Of a stretch of 64,000 bases of DNA, positions 1 to 8,491 are shown in pieces. How positions within the stretch are numbered: the stretch's first letter is position 1; every line of letters starts with the position of its first letter. The stretch spans positions 62,001 through 126,000 of the forward strand of contig CATOST010000033.1 of assembly GCA_951812665.1 (NCBI GenBank), read 5' to 3'. The notes under the pieces were generated by a model. That model had not been told where the DNA came from, made no database searches, and saw nothing but the letters and a program-made list of their open reading frames with translations. The translations under genes and the position numbers were made by a program. This stretch comes from an uncultured Acidobacteriota bacterium (lineage in GTDB: Bacteria; Acidobacteriota; UBA6911; RPQK01; JAJDTT01).

Positions 1-1136
1 CTGTCGGGCAGCTCGGAAGACCAATGGCGCCAAGCGGGATCACCGGTTTCCCTTTCGAAGACACAGATCGTGTCGGGCACGGTGTGCGGTCGGCCCTTTT
101 CGTTGCTGATCACGGTGTCGACGTACGCGGCGTGACCGGGGCAGTCACCGCCGCGAAGGAGCGGATTTGCCAACCCGCCGGCCATGAATTCGCCGACGTC
201 AATGAAGTTGCGGCGATACCACCCGAACGACGGGTCCATGTAGGGAACGTAGATCTCGGACAAGTGCCCCTGGTACATCACCGATCGGGCCGGTTCGCCG
301 GGGTTCTCCTGGTAGCGCACCAGGGAAAGGACGGCGCCGACACGCTGGTCCGGCCGCAGGTGGAAGCGCCAGTTCTGCCAGCGCACCTGGTGCCCGTCGA
401 TTTTGAATCCGGGGCCGAGCGGCTGACGCGTGTCGAGCGGACCCGGAACTTCCCGGGGGCGCTCGAGCGTGGTGCGGTCATAGTCCCCGTCGGTTCGGGT
501 GAGCGGAACGGGACCGTCGTCCACGACCCGCAGGACCTCCTCCGATTCGAGATCGACCACCGCCGTCAGGCCCTCGACTTGCCGGGTCCAGGCGTTTCGG
601 ACCCCGCGCGGCTCGGAGCACCGGACGTGGCCGATGCGCCGTCCCCGTTCTTCCTCGGTTCCGAAGTAGCCTGGCGGCAGGGTGGTGCAATCGAGGAAGG
701 TGGTGTCGGTGATTCCGCGCGCCTCGAGACCGGAGACGAAGTCCGGATGTTCCAGCACTTTGTCGACCACGGCCTTGTAGTCGTCCGCGTTCCAGTTCGG
801 GTGGACCTCCTTCAGCGGGATCCATGACGCGACCCGGTCCGCAGTCAGATCGACGATGCCCTCGAACGCATCCTGCTCTTGGCGCACCAGGGCGTAGGCC
901 TTTCGAGGCATCTTGGCGCCGGGACTCCAAGCCAGCACCTCGCGCTTCGGAGGCTCCTGCAGCGTCAACTGGGAGAATCGAGTCTTCCTGTCCATGTGCC
1001 CGGCATCCCGGAGGAGCTCGAGGACCCGCCAGATTTCCCGGTAGCTCAGCGGGTCGAGGGGATGGCCGGCCGCCGGCGCCGGCTGCGCGGCCGCAAGAGC
1101 CGCGACAAGGATGAATGAGAGGGGCAAATGGATCAC
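1..1136 (-). CDS. Copper amine oxidase (3' end outside window)
   Basis: An open minus-strand frame of 378 codons runs off the left edge. It starts at a GTG at 1136, preceded by a GAGGTG ribosome site about 6 bases upstream. Residues 1-23 form a signal peptide (hydrophobic core FILVAALAAA), so the enzyme is probably periplasmic. The body matches copper/topaquinone amine oxidases: an N-terminal region with HPLDPLSYREIW, then the catalytic-domain block NFIDVGEFMAGG, whose Asp (about residue 313) aligns with the family's catalytic base. The following GGDCPGHAAY and VISNEKGRP segments also fit. The topaquinone Tyr (Asn-Tyr-Asp) and the copper His residues lie beyond the window. Members oxidise primary amines to aldehydes, releasing ammonia and peroxide. 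A 3' lesion outside the window cannot be excluded. Confidence 0.85.
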   Translation of the reverse strand, partial: MIHLPLSFILVAALAAAQPAPAAGHPLDPLSYREIWRVLELLRDAGHMDRKTRFSQLTLQEPPKREVLAWSPGAKMPRKAYALVRQEQDAFEGIVDLTADRVASWIPLKEVHPNWNADDYKAVVDKVLEHPDFVSGLEARGITDTTFLDCTTLPPGYFGTEEERGRRIGHVRCSEPRGVRNAWTRQVEGLTAVVDLESEEVLRVVDDGPVPLTRTDGDYDRTTLERPREVPGPLDTRQPLGPGFKIDGHQVRWQNWRFHLRPDQRVGAVLSLVRYQENPGEPARSVMYQGHLSEIYVPYMDPSFGWYRRNFIDVGEFMAGGLANPLLRGGDCPGHAAYVDTVISNEKGRPHTVPDTICVFERETGDPAWRHWSSELPD

Positions 1137-1256
1137 AATCTTCACCTCGGCCCGCACACCGCGTGGGTCGTATGACAGGCTACCTTGGGCAGATTGTGGC
1201 AGTTGCCAGGATTGCCCACAAGGATGAGCCTAACCCAAATCTTCACCAGTGTTGGA

Positions 1257-1262
1257 TATGAT
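1257..1262 (+). promoter_or_regulatory. Probable -10 box of the amidohydrolase gene
   Basis: TATGAT lies 27 bases before the ATG of the amidohydrolase gene. The surrounding GGATATGATCC and a downstream TTCGAGC are also found in front of the degenerate copy of this gene at 42.6 kb (TATGAT at 42586-42591). Conservation between the two copies supports a promoter element. No convincing -35 box was seen. Confidence 0.35.
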
Positions 1263-1289
1263 CCAGCTTCGAGCAACGGGAGTAAAACG

Positions 1290-2552
1290 ATGGCCAGAAG
1301 ACGGGATTTCCTCAAAGGGGCGGCCGGGTTGGCAGCAGGTCTGATGGCCGGATCCTGCCTCCGTGACTCCTCCGACACGCCGATCCAAAACCCGGGGACG
1401 GACCCGTCCGGAGGTGACCACCCGGCGAGAAAGGGAACGACCATGATCGTAGACTCGCACGCCTACGTGTTTCCGCCCGGGGACGAGCCGGCGGGGCACG
1501 CCAGTCCCCAAGAGCATCTTGCCTGGATCCAGGCGGCTCACGCCGGACACCATCAGCCCGCCTGGAGAGTTCGGGACCGGGCGCCCGCCTCGTCCAAGCC
1601 CCTGGCTCCGAAGGGATTCAAGAATCTGTCCGGTCTGCCCGACGTGAACTTTCGAGTGGATCACGAGCGCGGCCGGGTTGTCTGGACCATTGACGGGGAG
1701 GACTACACGAAACAGTTCTATCCCCCCAACCTGCGAAACCTGGAATTTACGCTTCACAGCCTCATCGCCGAGATGGACTACGCCGGCGTGGATGTGACGC
1801 TCCTTCACACCGACCCCATGTTGATCCGCGACAGCCGCTATCTGGCGGAAAGCGTGCGCCTGTATCCGGACCGCCTGCGCTCCATGGCCCCGGTGGATGA
1901 ATGGCGGATTCCAATGGAAACCGACGCCGTCATCCAGGAACTCGACACGGCCATCAACAAGCTCGGCCTTCACGCCATCAAGTTCATTCCCCCTCTGGGC
2001 TACGTGAGCAGCAGCGCTCCCTGGGACGACGGCCCCTATCGGCCCTTCTGGGAGGCGGCCACATCCTGGAACGTTCCGGTCTTCTTCACCCTGGGTACGG
2101 GCCCGGACGCCGTGTCCCTGGAGAACCAGCGCGCCGGGTATCTCAACGAACTGGGAATCCTGATGCGCTGGATGGAACGCTACCCCGACACGGTGTGCAG
2201 TCTCACCCACGGCTTTCCGTGGCGCGTGTTTCTGGACGGGGACGGGATCCGTCTGCCGCAGGACATCTGGCAACCCTTCCGGAATCCGAAATGCAACCTG
2301 GAGGTGAGCTTCCCGGTGCGCCTCGGCGACCTCTTCGATTACCCCTACCGGCAGGTGTGGCCCACCCTGGAGGCGATGGTGGAAAACGTAGGTCCTGGCC
2401 AACTTCTTTGGGGCACCGACATGCCCTTCCAAAACCGCTTCTGCACCTACCGGCAGTCCCGGGACTGGATCGAGAAATACTGCCTTTTTCTAAGTACCGA
2501 CGACTTGGCCCAAATCATGGGAGGAACCACCGCCCGCATCCTCGGGTTGTGA
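1290..2552 (+). CDS. Tat-exported amidohydrolase (amidohydrolase family 2)
   Basis: The 420-residue product begins at ATG 1290 with a twin-arginine-type leader (MARRRDFLKGAAGLAAG) ending near a Cys, so export or lipidation is likely. The rest is a TIM-barrel metal hydrolase of the Amidohydro_2/ACMSD type. Metal-site landmarks are visible: DSHAY near residue 54 (usually D-x-H-x-H), IKF in the middle, THG and GTDMP near the C-terminus. The second His of the first motif is Tyr here, so metal binding may differ from the family norm. Such enzymes hydrolyse lactones or decarboxylate small acids; the substrate is unknown. A degraded second copy of the first ~60 residues lies at 42619-42776. An in-frame start further upstream (1185) was rejected because the conserved leader begins at 1290. 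Confidence 0.8.
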   Translation: MARRRDFLKGAAGLAAGLMAGSCLRDSSDTPIQNPGTDPSGGDHPARKGTTMIVDSHAYVFPPGDEPAGHASPQEHLAWIQAAHAGHHQPAWRVRDRAPASSKPLAPKGFKNLSGLPDVNFRVDHERGRVVWTIDGEDYTKQFYPPNLRNLEFTLHSLIAEMDYAGVDVTLLHTDPMLIRDSRYLAESVRLYPDRLRSMAPVDEWRIPMETDAVIQELDTAINKLGLHAIKFIPPLGYVSSSAPWDDGPYRPFWEAATSWNVPVFFTLGTGPDAVSLENQRAGYLNELGILMRWMERYPDTVCSLTHGFPWRVFLDGDGIRLPQDIWQPFRNPKCNLEVSFPVRLGDLFDYPYRQVWPTLEAMVENVGPGQLLWGTDMPFQNRFCTYRQSRDWIEKYCLFLSTDDLAQIMGGTTARILGL

Positions 2553-2627
2553 GGAGCGGCGTGTTTTACGCGCCGAGGAGCGGCGTCTTTCAGGCGCCGA
2601 CTGGGACCGGCGTGTTTTACGCGCCGA
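2553..2627. repeat. Three tandem 8-bp-stem hairpins
   Basis: Directly after the amidohydrolase stop are three units (2553-2576, 2577-2600 and about 2604-2627), each with a 19-base core able to form an 8-bp stem with a 3-base loop. Units 1 and 3 share the core CGGCGTGTTTTACGCGCCG. Unit 2 is CGGCGTCTTTCAGGCGCCG, where the seventh pair is swapped from G-C to C-G, a compensatory change. No T-run follows, so these are more like REP-type or RNA-processing hairpins than a classical terminator. Confidence 0.75.
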
Positions 2628-2734
2628 ACTCCAGACTCACAGCACACCAACAAGAGACCGGACGAAAGCACCGTCGCCGCATGTCCACCGAGTGAGTGCC
2701 CCCCGCCACCCACCAGTCGGGAAAAATGGGGCAC

Positions 2735-2748
2735 GACATAAAAATGTC
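2735..2748. promoter_or_regulatory. Small palindrome at the MFS start codon
   Basis: GACAT-AAAA-ATGTC is a perfect inverted repeat ending one base from the ATG of the transporter gene. It could be an operator or a small hairpin occluding the start; no clear Shine-Dalgarno is present in this stretch. Confidence 0.3.
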
Positions 2749-4101
2749 ATGTTGAAAAAAAGAATCCTCTACGTCGTATTCGTTTCGTTCGTAGCGGCCC
2801 TCGGCGGTTTCCTGTTCGGCTACGACCTGGTGATGATCTCCGGGGCAGTCATATTCCTCAAAGAGGAATTCGGCCTCACCGCTGCAGGATTGGGGTTCAC
2901 GACAGCCAGCGCGGTCATAGGTTGCATCGTCGGACCGATAGCCGGAAGCCGGCTGTGTGACCTGCTGGGCCGCAAGCGGACACTGATCATCGCGAATCTC
3001 CTGTTCGGGATCAGCGCCATCGGCACGGCGTTGCCTGAGACTATCGGTCAATTCAATTTTTTTCGCGTCATCGGCGGAATTGGGTGCGGTCTTGCCAGCG
3101 TCGCCTCGCCCATGTATTTAGCTGAGATCGCTCCCGCACGCCTGCGGGGCCGACTGGTGTTGATCTACCAACTGTTCATTGTCGTCGGGGCCTTCTCCGC
3201 CACTCTGGTGGCCTATTACCTGGCCTTTTTCGAGGCTTGGCGCTGGATGTTCGCCTCCGAGCTGGTTCCCATCCTGGCCTTTGGAGTCCTGTTGCCCCTG
3301 ATACCGCGGACACCGAGGTGGCTGGCCCAGCAAGACCGCTACCAGGAAGCTCGAAGAGTCCTGTCTCGAATCAACGGGCGGGAAAAAGCGGAGGGGCTAC
3401 TCCGGGAGATTAAGGAATCCCTGGCCGAGGAGACCGGCACCCTTTCCGAATTGCTGAAGCCCGGAATCCGGACCGCCTTTGCCGTAGCCGTGCTGCTGGC
3501 CGTCTTCAGTCAATGGACCGGTTGGAGCCTCGTCGCTGCCTACCTGCCGATCCTGCTGCAGAAAGCCGGATTTGAAGAAGCCAGCGACGCCATCTTCCAA
3601 TACGCGATGGTGAACGGAATCAATATTGGGTTGACTCTCGTCGCCATCTGGCTTGTGGATCGCGTCGGCCGGCGGCCGATCTGGTTGGTGACATCGTTGG
3701 GGATGGTTTTCGGGGTCACCCTGCTCGGTGCGGTCTTTCACTTCAATCTCACCGGGTTTGTCGTGGTTGGGGCGGTGTTGATGTGCGCCTGGCCTCACGT
3801 CATTGGCCTCGGCCCGTTGCCTTGGGTCATGATGTCGGAGGTCATGCCCACCCGAGTGCGGGCTCGGGCAGTCAGCATTGCGACCATGTGCCTCTGGATC
3901 GCCAACTATTCGGGTGTTCACGCCTTTCCGGTTCTCCTCGAGTTGTCGGAGGAGCGCTTTGGCTCTCCGGCGGCAGTTTTCTGGATCTTCACGTTGACCT
4001 GTGCCCTGGCTTTTGTCTTCGGCTGGAAATTGGTGCCCGAGACCAAGGGCAAGAGCCTGGAGAAAATCGCCCGGGACTGGCAGCATTCCGGGCATCGTTG
4101 A
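2749..4101 (+). CDS. MFS sugar porter (sugar:H+ symporter family)
   Basis: A 450-residue polytopic membrane protein with about 12 hydrophobic segments. It carries sugar-porter signatures in order: GGFLFGYD in helix 1, the loop motif GRKRT, the long motif RVIGGIGCG...PMYLAEIAPARLRG, PRTPRWL before the central cytoplasmic loop, GRRP after helix 8, and PETKGKSLE at the C-terminus. Members import monosaccharides or polyols with protons. The start at 2749 places the N-terminus (MLKKRIL) just before helix 1; a GTG at 2692 would add 19 unlikely residues. Its position after a secreted hydrolase suggests uptake of a product of periplasmic breakdown, but the sugar cannot be read from sequence. Confidence 0.88.
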   Translation: MLKKRILYVVFVSFVAALGGFLFGYDLVMISGAVIFLKEEFGLTAAGLGFTTASAVIGCIVGPIAGSRLCDLLGRKRTLIIANLLFGISAIGTALPETIGQFNFFRVIGGIGCGLASVASPMYLAEIAPARLRGRLVLIYQLFIVVGAFSATLVAYYLAFFEAWRWMFASELVPILAFGVLLPLIPRTPRWLAQQDRYQEARRVLSRINGREKAEGLLREIKESLAEETGTLSELLKPGIRTAFAVAVLLAVFSQWTGWSLVAAYLPILLQKAGFEEASDAIFQYAMVNGINIGLTLVAIWLVDRVGRRPIWLVTSLGMVFGVTLLGAVFHFNLTGFVVVGAVLMCAWPHVIGLGPLPWVMMSEVMPTRVRARAVSIATMCLWIANYSGVHAFPVLLELSEERFGSPAAVFWIFTLTCALAFVFGWKLVPETKGKSLEKIARDWQHSGHR

Positions 4102-4204
4102 CAGCCCGTTGTAAAAGTCGTCACGGCATTCGACCGTCCCTGCATCCGGCGGCTGCAGTGTTTGAGACAGCCATAGTGTCCGGATCAGTCCATTATTTCC
4201 GGGC

Positions 4205-4453
4205 GTGCGCGGAAAGCCGCTCGGGAATACGGCCATGTCGGAACTGCTCCGGACGTTGAGCATCGCAGCCGTGCACACGGCTTCCGGTCGAGCTTTCGGG
4301 ACTGGGCGGCCGAGGAGACGGATCATCCGCGCGAGGTGGCGGAGGCGGCGCCGGCGCACAAGGTCCGCAATCCGATCGAGGCGGCACACCGCCGGCTTGG
4401 TTACCTTGATTCCGATTGCTCCGAGCACCACGGCGTTCTGTTATATTGGTAGG
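4205..4453 (+). pseudogene. Remnant of a phage-type tyrosine integrase
   Basis: One frame (from 4205) reads GKPLGNTAMSELLRTLSIAAVH. After a 2-base shift at about 4276-4278 (a duplicated CA) another frame continues HGFRSSFRDWAAEETDHPREVAEA and on to IEAAHRR, ending at a TAG at 4451. Together these match the C-terminal catalytic domain of P4-like tyrosine recombinases, including the HGFRSSFRDW box with the catalytic Arg. The N-terminal part and the Tyr segment are absent. This is a dead fragment of an integrating element, next to a TA/defence pair that such elements often carry. Confidence 0.75.
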
Positions 4454-4478
4454 CGGATTTATGACGGAGAGAGGTGCT

Positions 4479-5075
4479 ATGAAGAGTGTGGCCGAGCGGA
4501 TCATGGAGTACGCCGAGGCCTCGCCCGAGGCCTCGGCGATCTGCCCGGGCGCCCTGCTTCATCTCGGAAAGCGCGGGGCGGTGAATCAGGCTCTGTCGCG
4601 CTTGGCTCGCTCCGGGCGACTCTTGCGGATCTGCCAAGGCGTCTACATGCGCCCGATCGAGACCCGATTCGGGCGCTGTGCACCGAGCGTCGACAAGTCG
4701 CTCCAGTCGCTTTCGGAACTCTGGGGCGAGACCATCGTGCCGAACGGAGGCGGCGCGGCCAACTGGCTTGGCCTGACGACCCAGAATCCGGTCCGCTCGG
4801 TCTATCTCACATCCGGCCGCAGTCGGCGATTGCTCTTCGGGAAGCACCCCGTGGAGCTACGGCACGCGCCGCGCTGGCAGTTGGCGGCCCCGCGTCGGAT
4901 GGCGGGAGTAGTCATCCGCGCCTTGGCATGGCTTGGCCCCCATGAGGTCGAAGATGGCCTCGACGTTGTCCTGCCCAGGCTCACTCAGGAAGATCTCGAC
5001 GAGCTTGCAGCCGCGCGAGCCGTCATGCCCCGGTGGATGGCGGAGCCGCTGAGCACACGTCTCGCGCATGGGTGA
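4479..5075 (+). CDS. AbiEi-type antitoxin / transcriptional regulator (DUF6088-like)
   Basis: A 198-residue protein starting at ATG 4479 behind a GGAGAGAGG ribosome site. Residues 1-60 form a winged helix-turn-helix typical of AbiEi antitoxins (ALLHLGKRGAVNQALSRLARSGRL, then the wing ICQGVYMRP). The remainder resembles the antitoxin C-terminal domain (GETIVPNGGGAANWLGL...PVRSVYLTSGRSR). In AbiE type IV toxin-antitoxin systems this protein represses its own operon and counteracts the AbiEii nucleotidyltransferase. It overlaps the toxin gene by 8 bases. TATATT at 4442-4447 is a plausible -10 box. The antitoxin is intact although the toxin is broken. Confidence 0.8.
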   Translation: MKSVAERIMEYAEASPEASAICPGALLHLGKRGAVNQALSRLARSGRLLRICQGVYMRPIETRFGRCAPSVDKSLQSLSELWGETIVPNGGGAANWLGLTTQNPVRSVYLTSGRSRRLLFGKHPVELRHAPRWQLAAPRRMAGVVIRALAWLGPHEVEDGLDVVLPRLTQEDLDELAAARAVMPRWMAEPLSTRLAHG

Positions 5076-5608
5076 GACACCGTTTCAGCATCTATCGGTC
5101 GAAGATCGCCGCCTCGCCCTGCGCAAAGCCCAAGCCGAAAGCCCGCACCCGGCATTCCTGCTCGAGAAGGACATCTGGGTTGTTGCGAACCTGCATGTCC
5201 TGTTCGAAGCTCCGTTCGGACGGCATCTGGTGTTCAAGGGCGGCACCTCGCTGACCAAGGTGTGGGGGGCGATTCGGCGGTTCTCCGAAGACATCGACAT
5301 CACGTACGACATCCGCAGTTTCGCCCCGGATCTGGTCGCCGGCGTCGGTGACGAGGCGCTGGACCCGGGCGATCCGTCCCCGTCTCGCCGAATGGGTCCG
5401 TGATCGGGCGGGACCGCTGGTCGAGGAAGAACTCGCCCGCGCCGGGTTCGTGGCGCGGATACGGGCGGAGGCCGAGCGGCTCTACATTCGGTACAAGCCG
5501 CTGTTCGAGGTACGCGGCATCGTGCGGCCGGAGGTGCAAGTGGAAAGGAGAAGGAGGCTGGGAGGACAGGCCCATCTGACCCTACTCAGGGATCGAAATA
5601 CCGAGTGA
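5068..5608 (+). pseudogene. AbiEii/AbiGii toxin, frameshifted and 3'-truncated
   Basis: The first frame (5068-5403) carries the nucleotidyltransferase core of AbiEii toxins: FKGGTSLTKVWG and RRFSEDIDITYDIRSF. Family similarity is lost near 5350 and resumes in another frame (RWTRAIRPRLAEWVRDRAG...LYIRYKPLFE), indicating a frameshift. Similarity ends for good around 5548 and a stop follows at 5608, so roughly the C-terminal half is missing. The tail overlaps the 3' end of the convergent dehydrogenase gene. The toxin is therefore presumably inactive, leaving an orphan antitoxin. The lesion fits decay of the island marked by the adjacent integrase remnant. Confidence 0.8.
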
Positions 5609-6628
5609 GGCTGCCAGATCAACCAACTGGCGCCATAGCGTATCCGGAATCGGAATTCCCTCCCGCAGCCGGAGGACCCTGGCCTGGAGCTCGGGATCGC
5701 CGGGGATCAGAACTTCCTCGAAACCTGCGGCCGGAGGGACAGCTTTGATCCGTTTACGGAGCCGGTCGGCCCTATTCCCATAATCGGAACACGGCTGAAA
5801 CAGGTCGGCTTTGAAGACCATCATGGCCGCGCCGGAATGACTGAAATAGAGACCCCCGCGATTGGCCTGGGCAAATTGGGCTGATCCGGTGAAGACCCGG
5901 CCCAGCCATTCAGCCGCCACCGCCAGCGCGTACCCCTTGTGCTCCCCAAAGGGCAATTGCCCCCCTCCTTCCAAGAGGTCATTCACATTGTTGGTGGGAT
6001 TCCCCTCTTTATCGACGATCCAACCGTCGGGGACTTCTTGGCTGGTCCGCCGAGCGTTGACGATTTTGACTCCTGACGAGGCAGCAGTAGCGTAATCGAA
6101 AAGCATTCGGGGCTCCCTCCCGGCGGGGAGACCCATGGCCACGGGGTTGGTTCCCAGTACGGCGCCGCGACCTCCGTGAGGCACCACTCTTGGCCTTTTT
6201 TCGCCGAATCCACCCGCCCAAACCATCGCAATCATTCCTTCAGCGGCTGCCGCTTCCGCATACTCCCCCACACGGCCGATATGGTGGCTCTCCACTAAAC
6301 CGACCACAGACACGTCGTGGTTTGCCGCCTTGGCAATGGCTTTCTCGATGGCGAATTTCGCCACCACCTGTCCAAAGGTCCAATTGCCCCTGACCAAAAC
6401 ACTGGTGCTCGTTTCCCTCACGATCTCAGGCCGGGCTGCCGGAACCAACTCTCCAGCTTGTATGGCGGCGATGTAACCCGGCAGGTGCCAGACCCCATGC
6501 GTGTCGACGCCACTCAGGTTGGCTGTCACCAAATGCTTGGCCACTACGGCAGCGTTGGCCTCATCGGCATTAACCGCCACCAGCATTTCCTTCGCCAGTT
6601 GTTCGAGTTCGTCAGCGCTTTTTCTCAT
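5582..6628 (-). CDS. Malate/L-lactate dehydrogenase-type NAD(P)-dependent oxidoreductase (Ldh_2 family)
   Basis: 348 residues, full family length. Typical landmarks are the N-terminal SGVDTHGVWHLP segment with the catalytic-region His, VESHHIGRVGEYAE, the nucleotide-binding NPVAMGLP, and the C-terminal GEHKGYALA. Members (Ldh_2, also YiaK/ComC-like) reduce 2-oxo acids or delta-1-pyrroline-type compounds with NAD(P)H in the cytosol. The gene starts at ATG 6628 behind an AGAGGC-type site and is divergent from the SDR operon beginning at 6832. About 200 bases separate them and must hold both promoters. Substrate unassigned. Confidence 0.85.
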   Translation of the reverse strand: MRKSADELEQLAKEMLVAVNADEANAAVVAKHLVTANLSGVDTHGVWHLPGYIAAIQAGELVPAARPEIVRETSTSVLVRGNWTFGQVVAKFAIEKAIAKAANHDVSVVGLVESHHIGRVGEYAEAAAAEGMIAMVWAGGFGEKRPRVVPHGGRGAVLGTNPVAMGLPAGREPRMLFDYATAASSGVKIVNARRTSQEVPDGWIVDKEGNPTNNVNDLLEGGGQLPFGEHKGYALAVAAEWLGRVFTGSAQFAQANRGGLYFSHSGAAMMVFKADLFQPCSDYGNRADRLRKRIKAVPPAAGFEEVLIPGDPELQARVLRLREGIPIPDTLWRQLVDLAASLGISIPE

Positions 6629-6831
6629 TCTTTTGCCTCTCCACGATTATCAACAGTACAATTCCGGGCAGGATCCGGCCACCCTGAAAGCAAGTCGGAA
6701 GGTGAGAAGAAAACCATTGCTGCACCAGTAGAACCCCCTGGATTCAGGCAGGGCAGGCCGGACTCCGGACTTCGCCTTCCACCCGGGATTGAGGCTTCGG
6801 GGCACGCTGATACTTGAGGAGAAGGACGGCC

Positions 6832-7614
6832 ATGTTGTTGCAGGATAAAGTCGCTCTGATCACAGGCGCAGCCTCGGGAATCGGACGGGCTACAGCCCAA
6901 TTGTTCTCGAGCCAGGGCGCCACAGTGATCGTTGCCGATATCGATGGCGCCGGAGCCGCAGAGACGGTCGAGACCATAAGGAGAGGTTCCGGCGAGGCCT
7001 TCTTCGTCCAGGCAGACGTGGGAAGGATGGACTCGGTGGAGGCGATGGTCGGGTCAGCTCTGGATCGGTATGGCCGCCTGGACGTCGTACACAGCAACGC
7101 CGCCGCCTATGGGCTGGGGACCGCTTCAGAGACGAGTGAGGCGGATTGGGACCGCACCCTCGACGTCTGTTTGAAAGCCACCTGGATGATTGCCCGCTGG
7201 TCCCTGCCCCCCATGGTGGCTCAGGGTGGCGGCACTTTCATTATTACGGGATCGGTTCACTCCATTCGAGGCTACTCCCTCCATGCAGCCTATCAAGCCT
7301 CCAAGGGGGGCTTGCTGGCCCTCACCCGGTCCTTGGCCGCAGACTATGCGCCCTCAGTTCGGGTGAATGCGATTCTGCCGGGCGCGGTGGAGACCGGATT
7401 GTGGAAAGGTCTCTCCCAGGCCGATCGTTTGAAGATCAGACAAATGTGTCCCCTGCGCCGGAACGGTCAACCGGAAGACATTGCCCAAGCCGCTTTGTTT
7501 CTGGCATCTGACATGTCAGCGTACATGATGGGCGCCTACTTGGTGGTGGATGGTGGTTTGAGTTCCATTATTGAGATGCCGGAGTGGCTGTGGTCAAGAC
7601 TCGAATCCCGATGA
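6832..7614 (+). CDS. SDR-family oxidoreductase (first of operon)
   Basis: 260 residues, classical short-chain dehydrogenase. The Rossmann motif GAASGIG is near residue 12, Asp in VADIDG follows beta-2 (suggesting NAD preference), and the catalytic motif YQASK is preceded by Ser in ITGSVHS. The usual NNAG is SNAA here. The start at ATG 6832 is chosen because a strong GAGGAGAAGG ribosome site lies just before it. It opens a plus-strand run of seven catabolic genes and probably oxidises a hydroxyl of a sugar or polyol intermediate. Confidence 0.85.
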   Translation: MLLQDKVALITGAASGIGRATAQLFSSQGATVIVADIDGAGAAETVETIRRGSGEAFFVQADVGRMDSVEAMVGSALDRYGRLDVVHSNAAAYGLGTASETSEADWDRTLDVCLKATWMIARWSLPPMVAQGGGTFIITGSVHSIRGYSLHAAYQASKGGLLALTRSLAADYAPSVRVNAILPGAVETGLWKGLSQADRLKIRQMCPLRRNGQPEDIAQAALFLASDMSAYMMGAYLVVDGGLSSIIEMPEWLWSRLESR

Positions 7615-7709
7615 GGCTTCAGCACAAGGCACAATGCAGGTAAGGACTGACAGCAACAGCAGCGATCGGGAGGTATTGCCGTATCGGTTCAAGAGGAAGG
7701 GCCAGGGCG

Positions 7710-8456
7710 ATGGGTAAGCTTAACGGAAAAGTTGCTTTAGTCACCGGAGGAGGCACCGGGATAGGAAGGGCAACCTCTCTCCTGTTTGCCCGGGAGGGAG
7801 CAGATGTTGCCGTGAACTTCTCCCGTTCCAGATCCGATGCTGAGGACACGGTGTCTGAAATACGGCAACTCGGCTCGCAAGCAATCGCTGTCTGTGCAGA
7901 TATCTCAAACGACGACGCCGTAAGATCGATGGTCGGGAAAGTCGTGAAGACGCTGGGTAGGTTGGATATCCTCGTCAACAACGCGGCGACTACAAAGTTC
8001 GTCCTCCCAAAAGATCTCGAAGGAATGACCGAAGAGCTCTGGGACAAGATCCTCGATGTGAACGTCAAAGGCACTTTTTTTTGTTCACGAGCAGCGATCG
8101 CTGCCATGAGAATTCATGACGGCGGGCACATAGTCAATGTGTCCTCCGATTCGGCCTTCACCGGAAGAGGAAGCTCCATTGCCTATACTGCTTCCAAAGC
8201 GGCAATTATCAATATGACTCTGGCATTGGCTATCAGCCAGGCTCCGGCGATACACGTTAACGCGGTGGCGCCCGGAGTCGTGGAAACTCGCTGGATCGAT
8301 AAGATAAAGCCACTGGCAGACGAGGCTCGGAGGAAAAATCCTCTCCAACGGCTCGCCTGCCCAAACGACATCGCCGAAGCCATTTTGGGTCTGGTGGTGA
8401 ACGATTTCATCACGGGCCACACGCTGGTGGTAAACGGTGGAGCCACGCTGGTGTAG
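7710..8456 (+). CDS. SDR-family oxidoreductase (second of operon)
   Basis: 248 residues, classical SDR of the FabG/glucose dehydrogenase-like group. It has TGGGTGIG for the cofactor, NNAA, Ser in NVSSDSA, and YTASK. After beta-2, NFSRSRSD has no acidic residue, which fits NADP(H). It follows the first SDR by 95 bases with no gene between and has AGGAAGG/AGGG upstream. Two SDRs plus a zinc alcohol dehydrogenase in series suggest stepwise oxidation of one substrate. Confidence 0.85.
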   Translation: MGKLNGKVALVTGGGTGIGRATSLLFAREGADVAVNFSRSRSDAEDTVSEIRQLGSQAIAVCADISNDDAVRSMVGKVVKTLGRLDILVNNAATTKFVLPKDLEGMTEELWDKILDVNVKGTFFCSRAAIAAMRIHDGGHIVNVSSDSAFTGRGSSIAYTASKAAIINMTLALAISQAPAIHVNAVAPGVVETRWIDKIKPLADEARRKNPLQRLACPNDIAEAILGLVVNDFITGHTLVVNGGATLV

Positions 8457-8491
8457 CCACGCCTGGAATGCGGTAAGGAGTTTTCCCAATT

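Noticed and set aside
1230..2432. 400-codon minus-strand open frame
   Set aside because: Antisense to the conserved amidohydrolase; open only because of GC-rich codon use.
2553..2627. CRISPR array
   Set aside because: Only three short adjacent hairpin units without spacers of constant length; no cas genes anywhere in the window.
3397..4431. 344-codon minus-strand open frame
   Set aside because: Mostly antisense to the MFS transporter and the integrase remnant; no recognisable domains.
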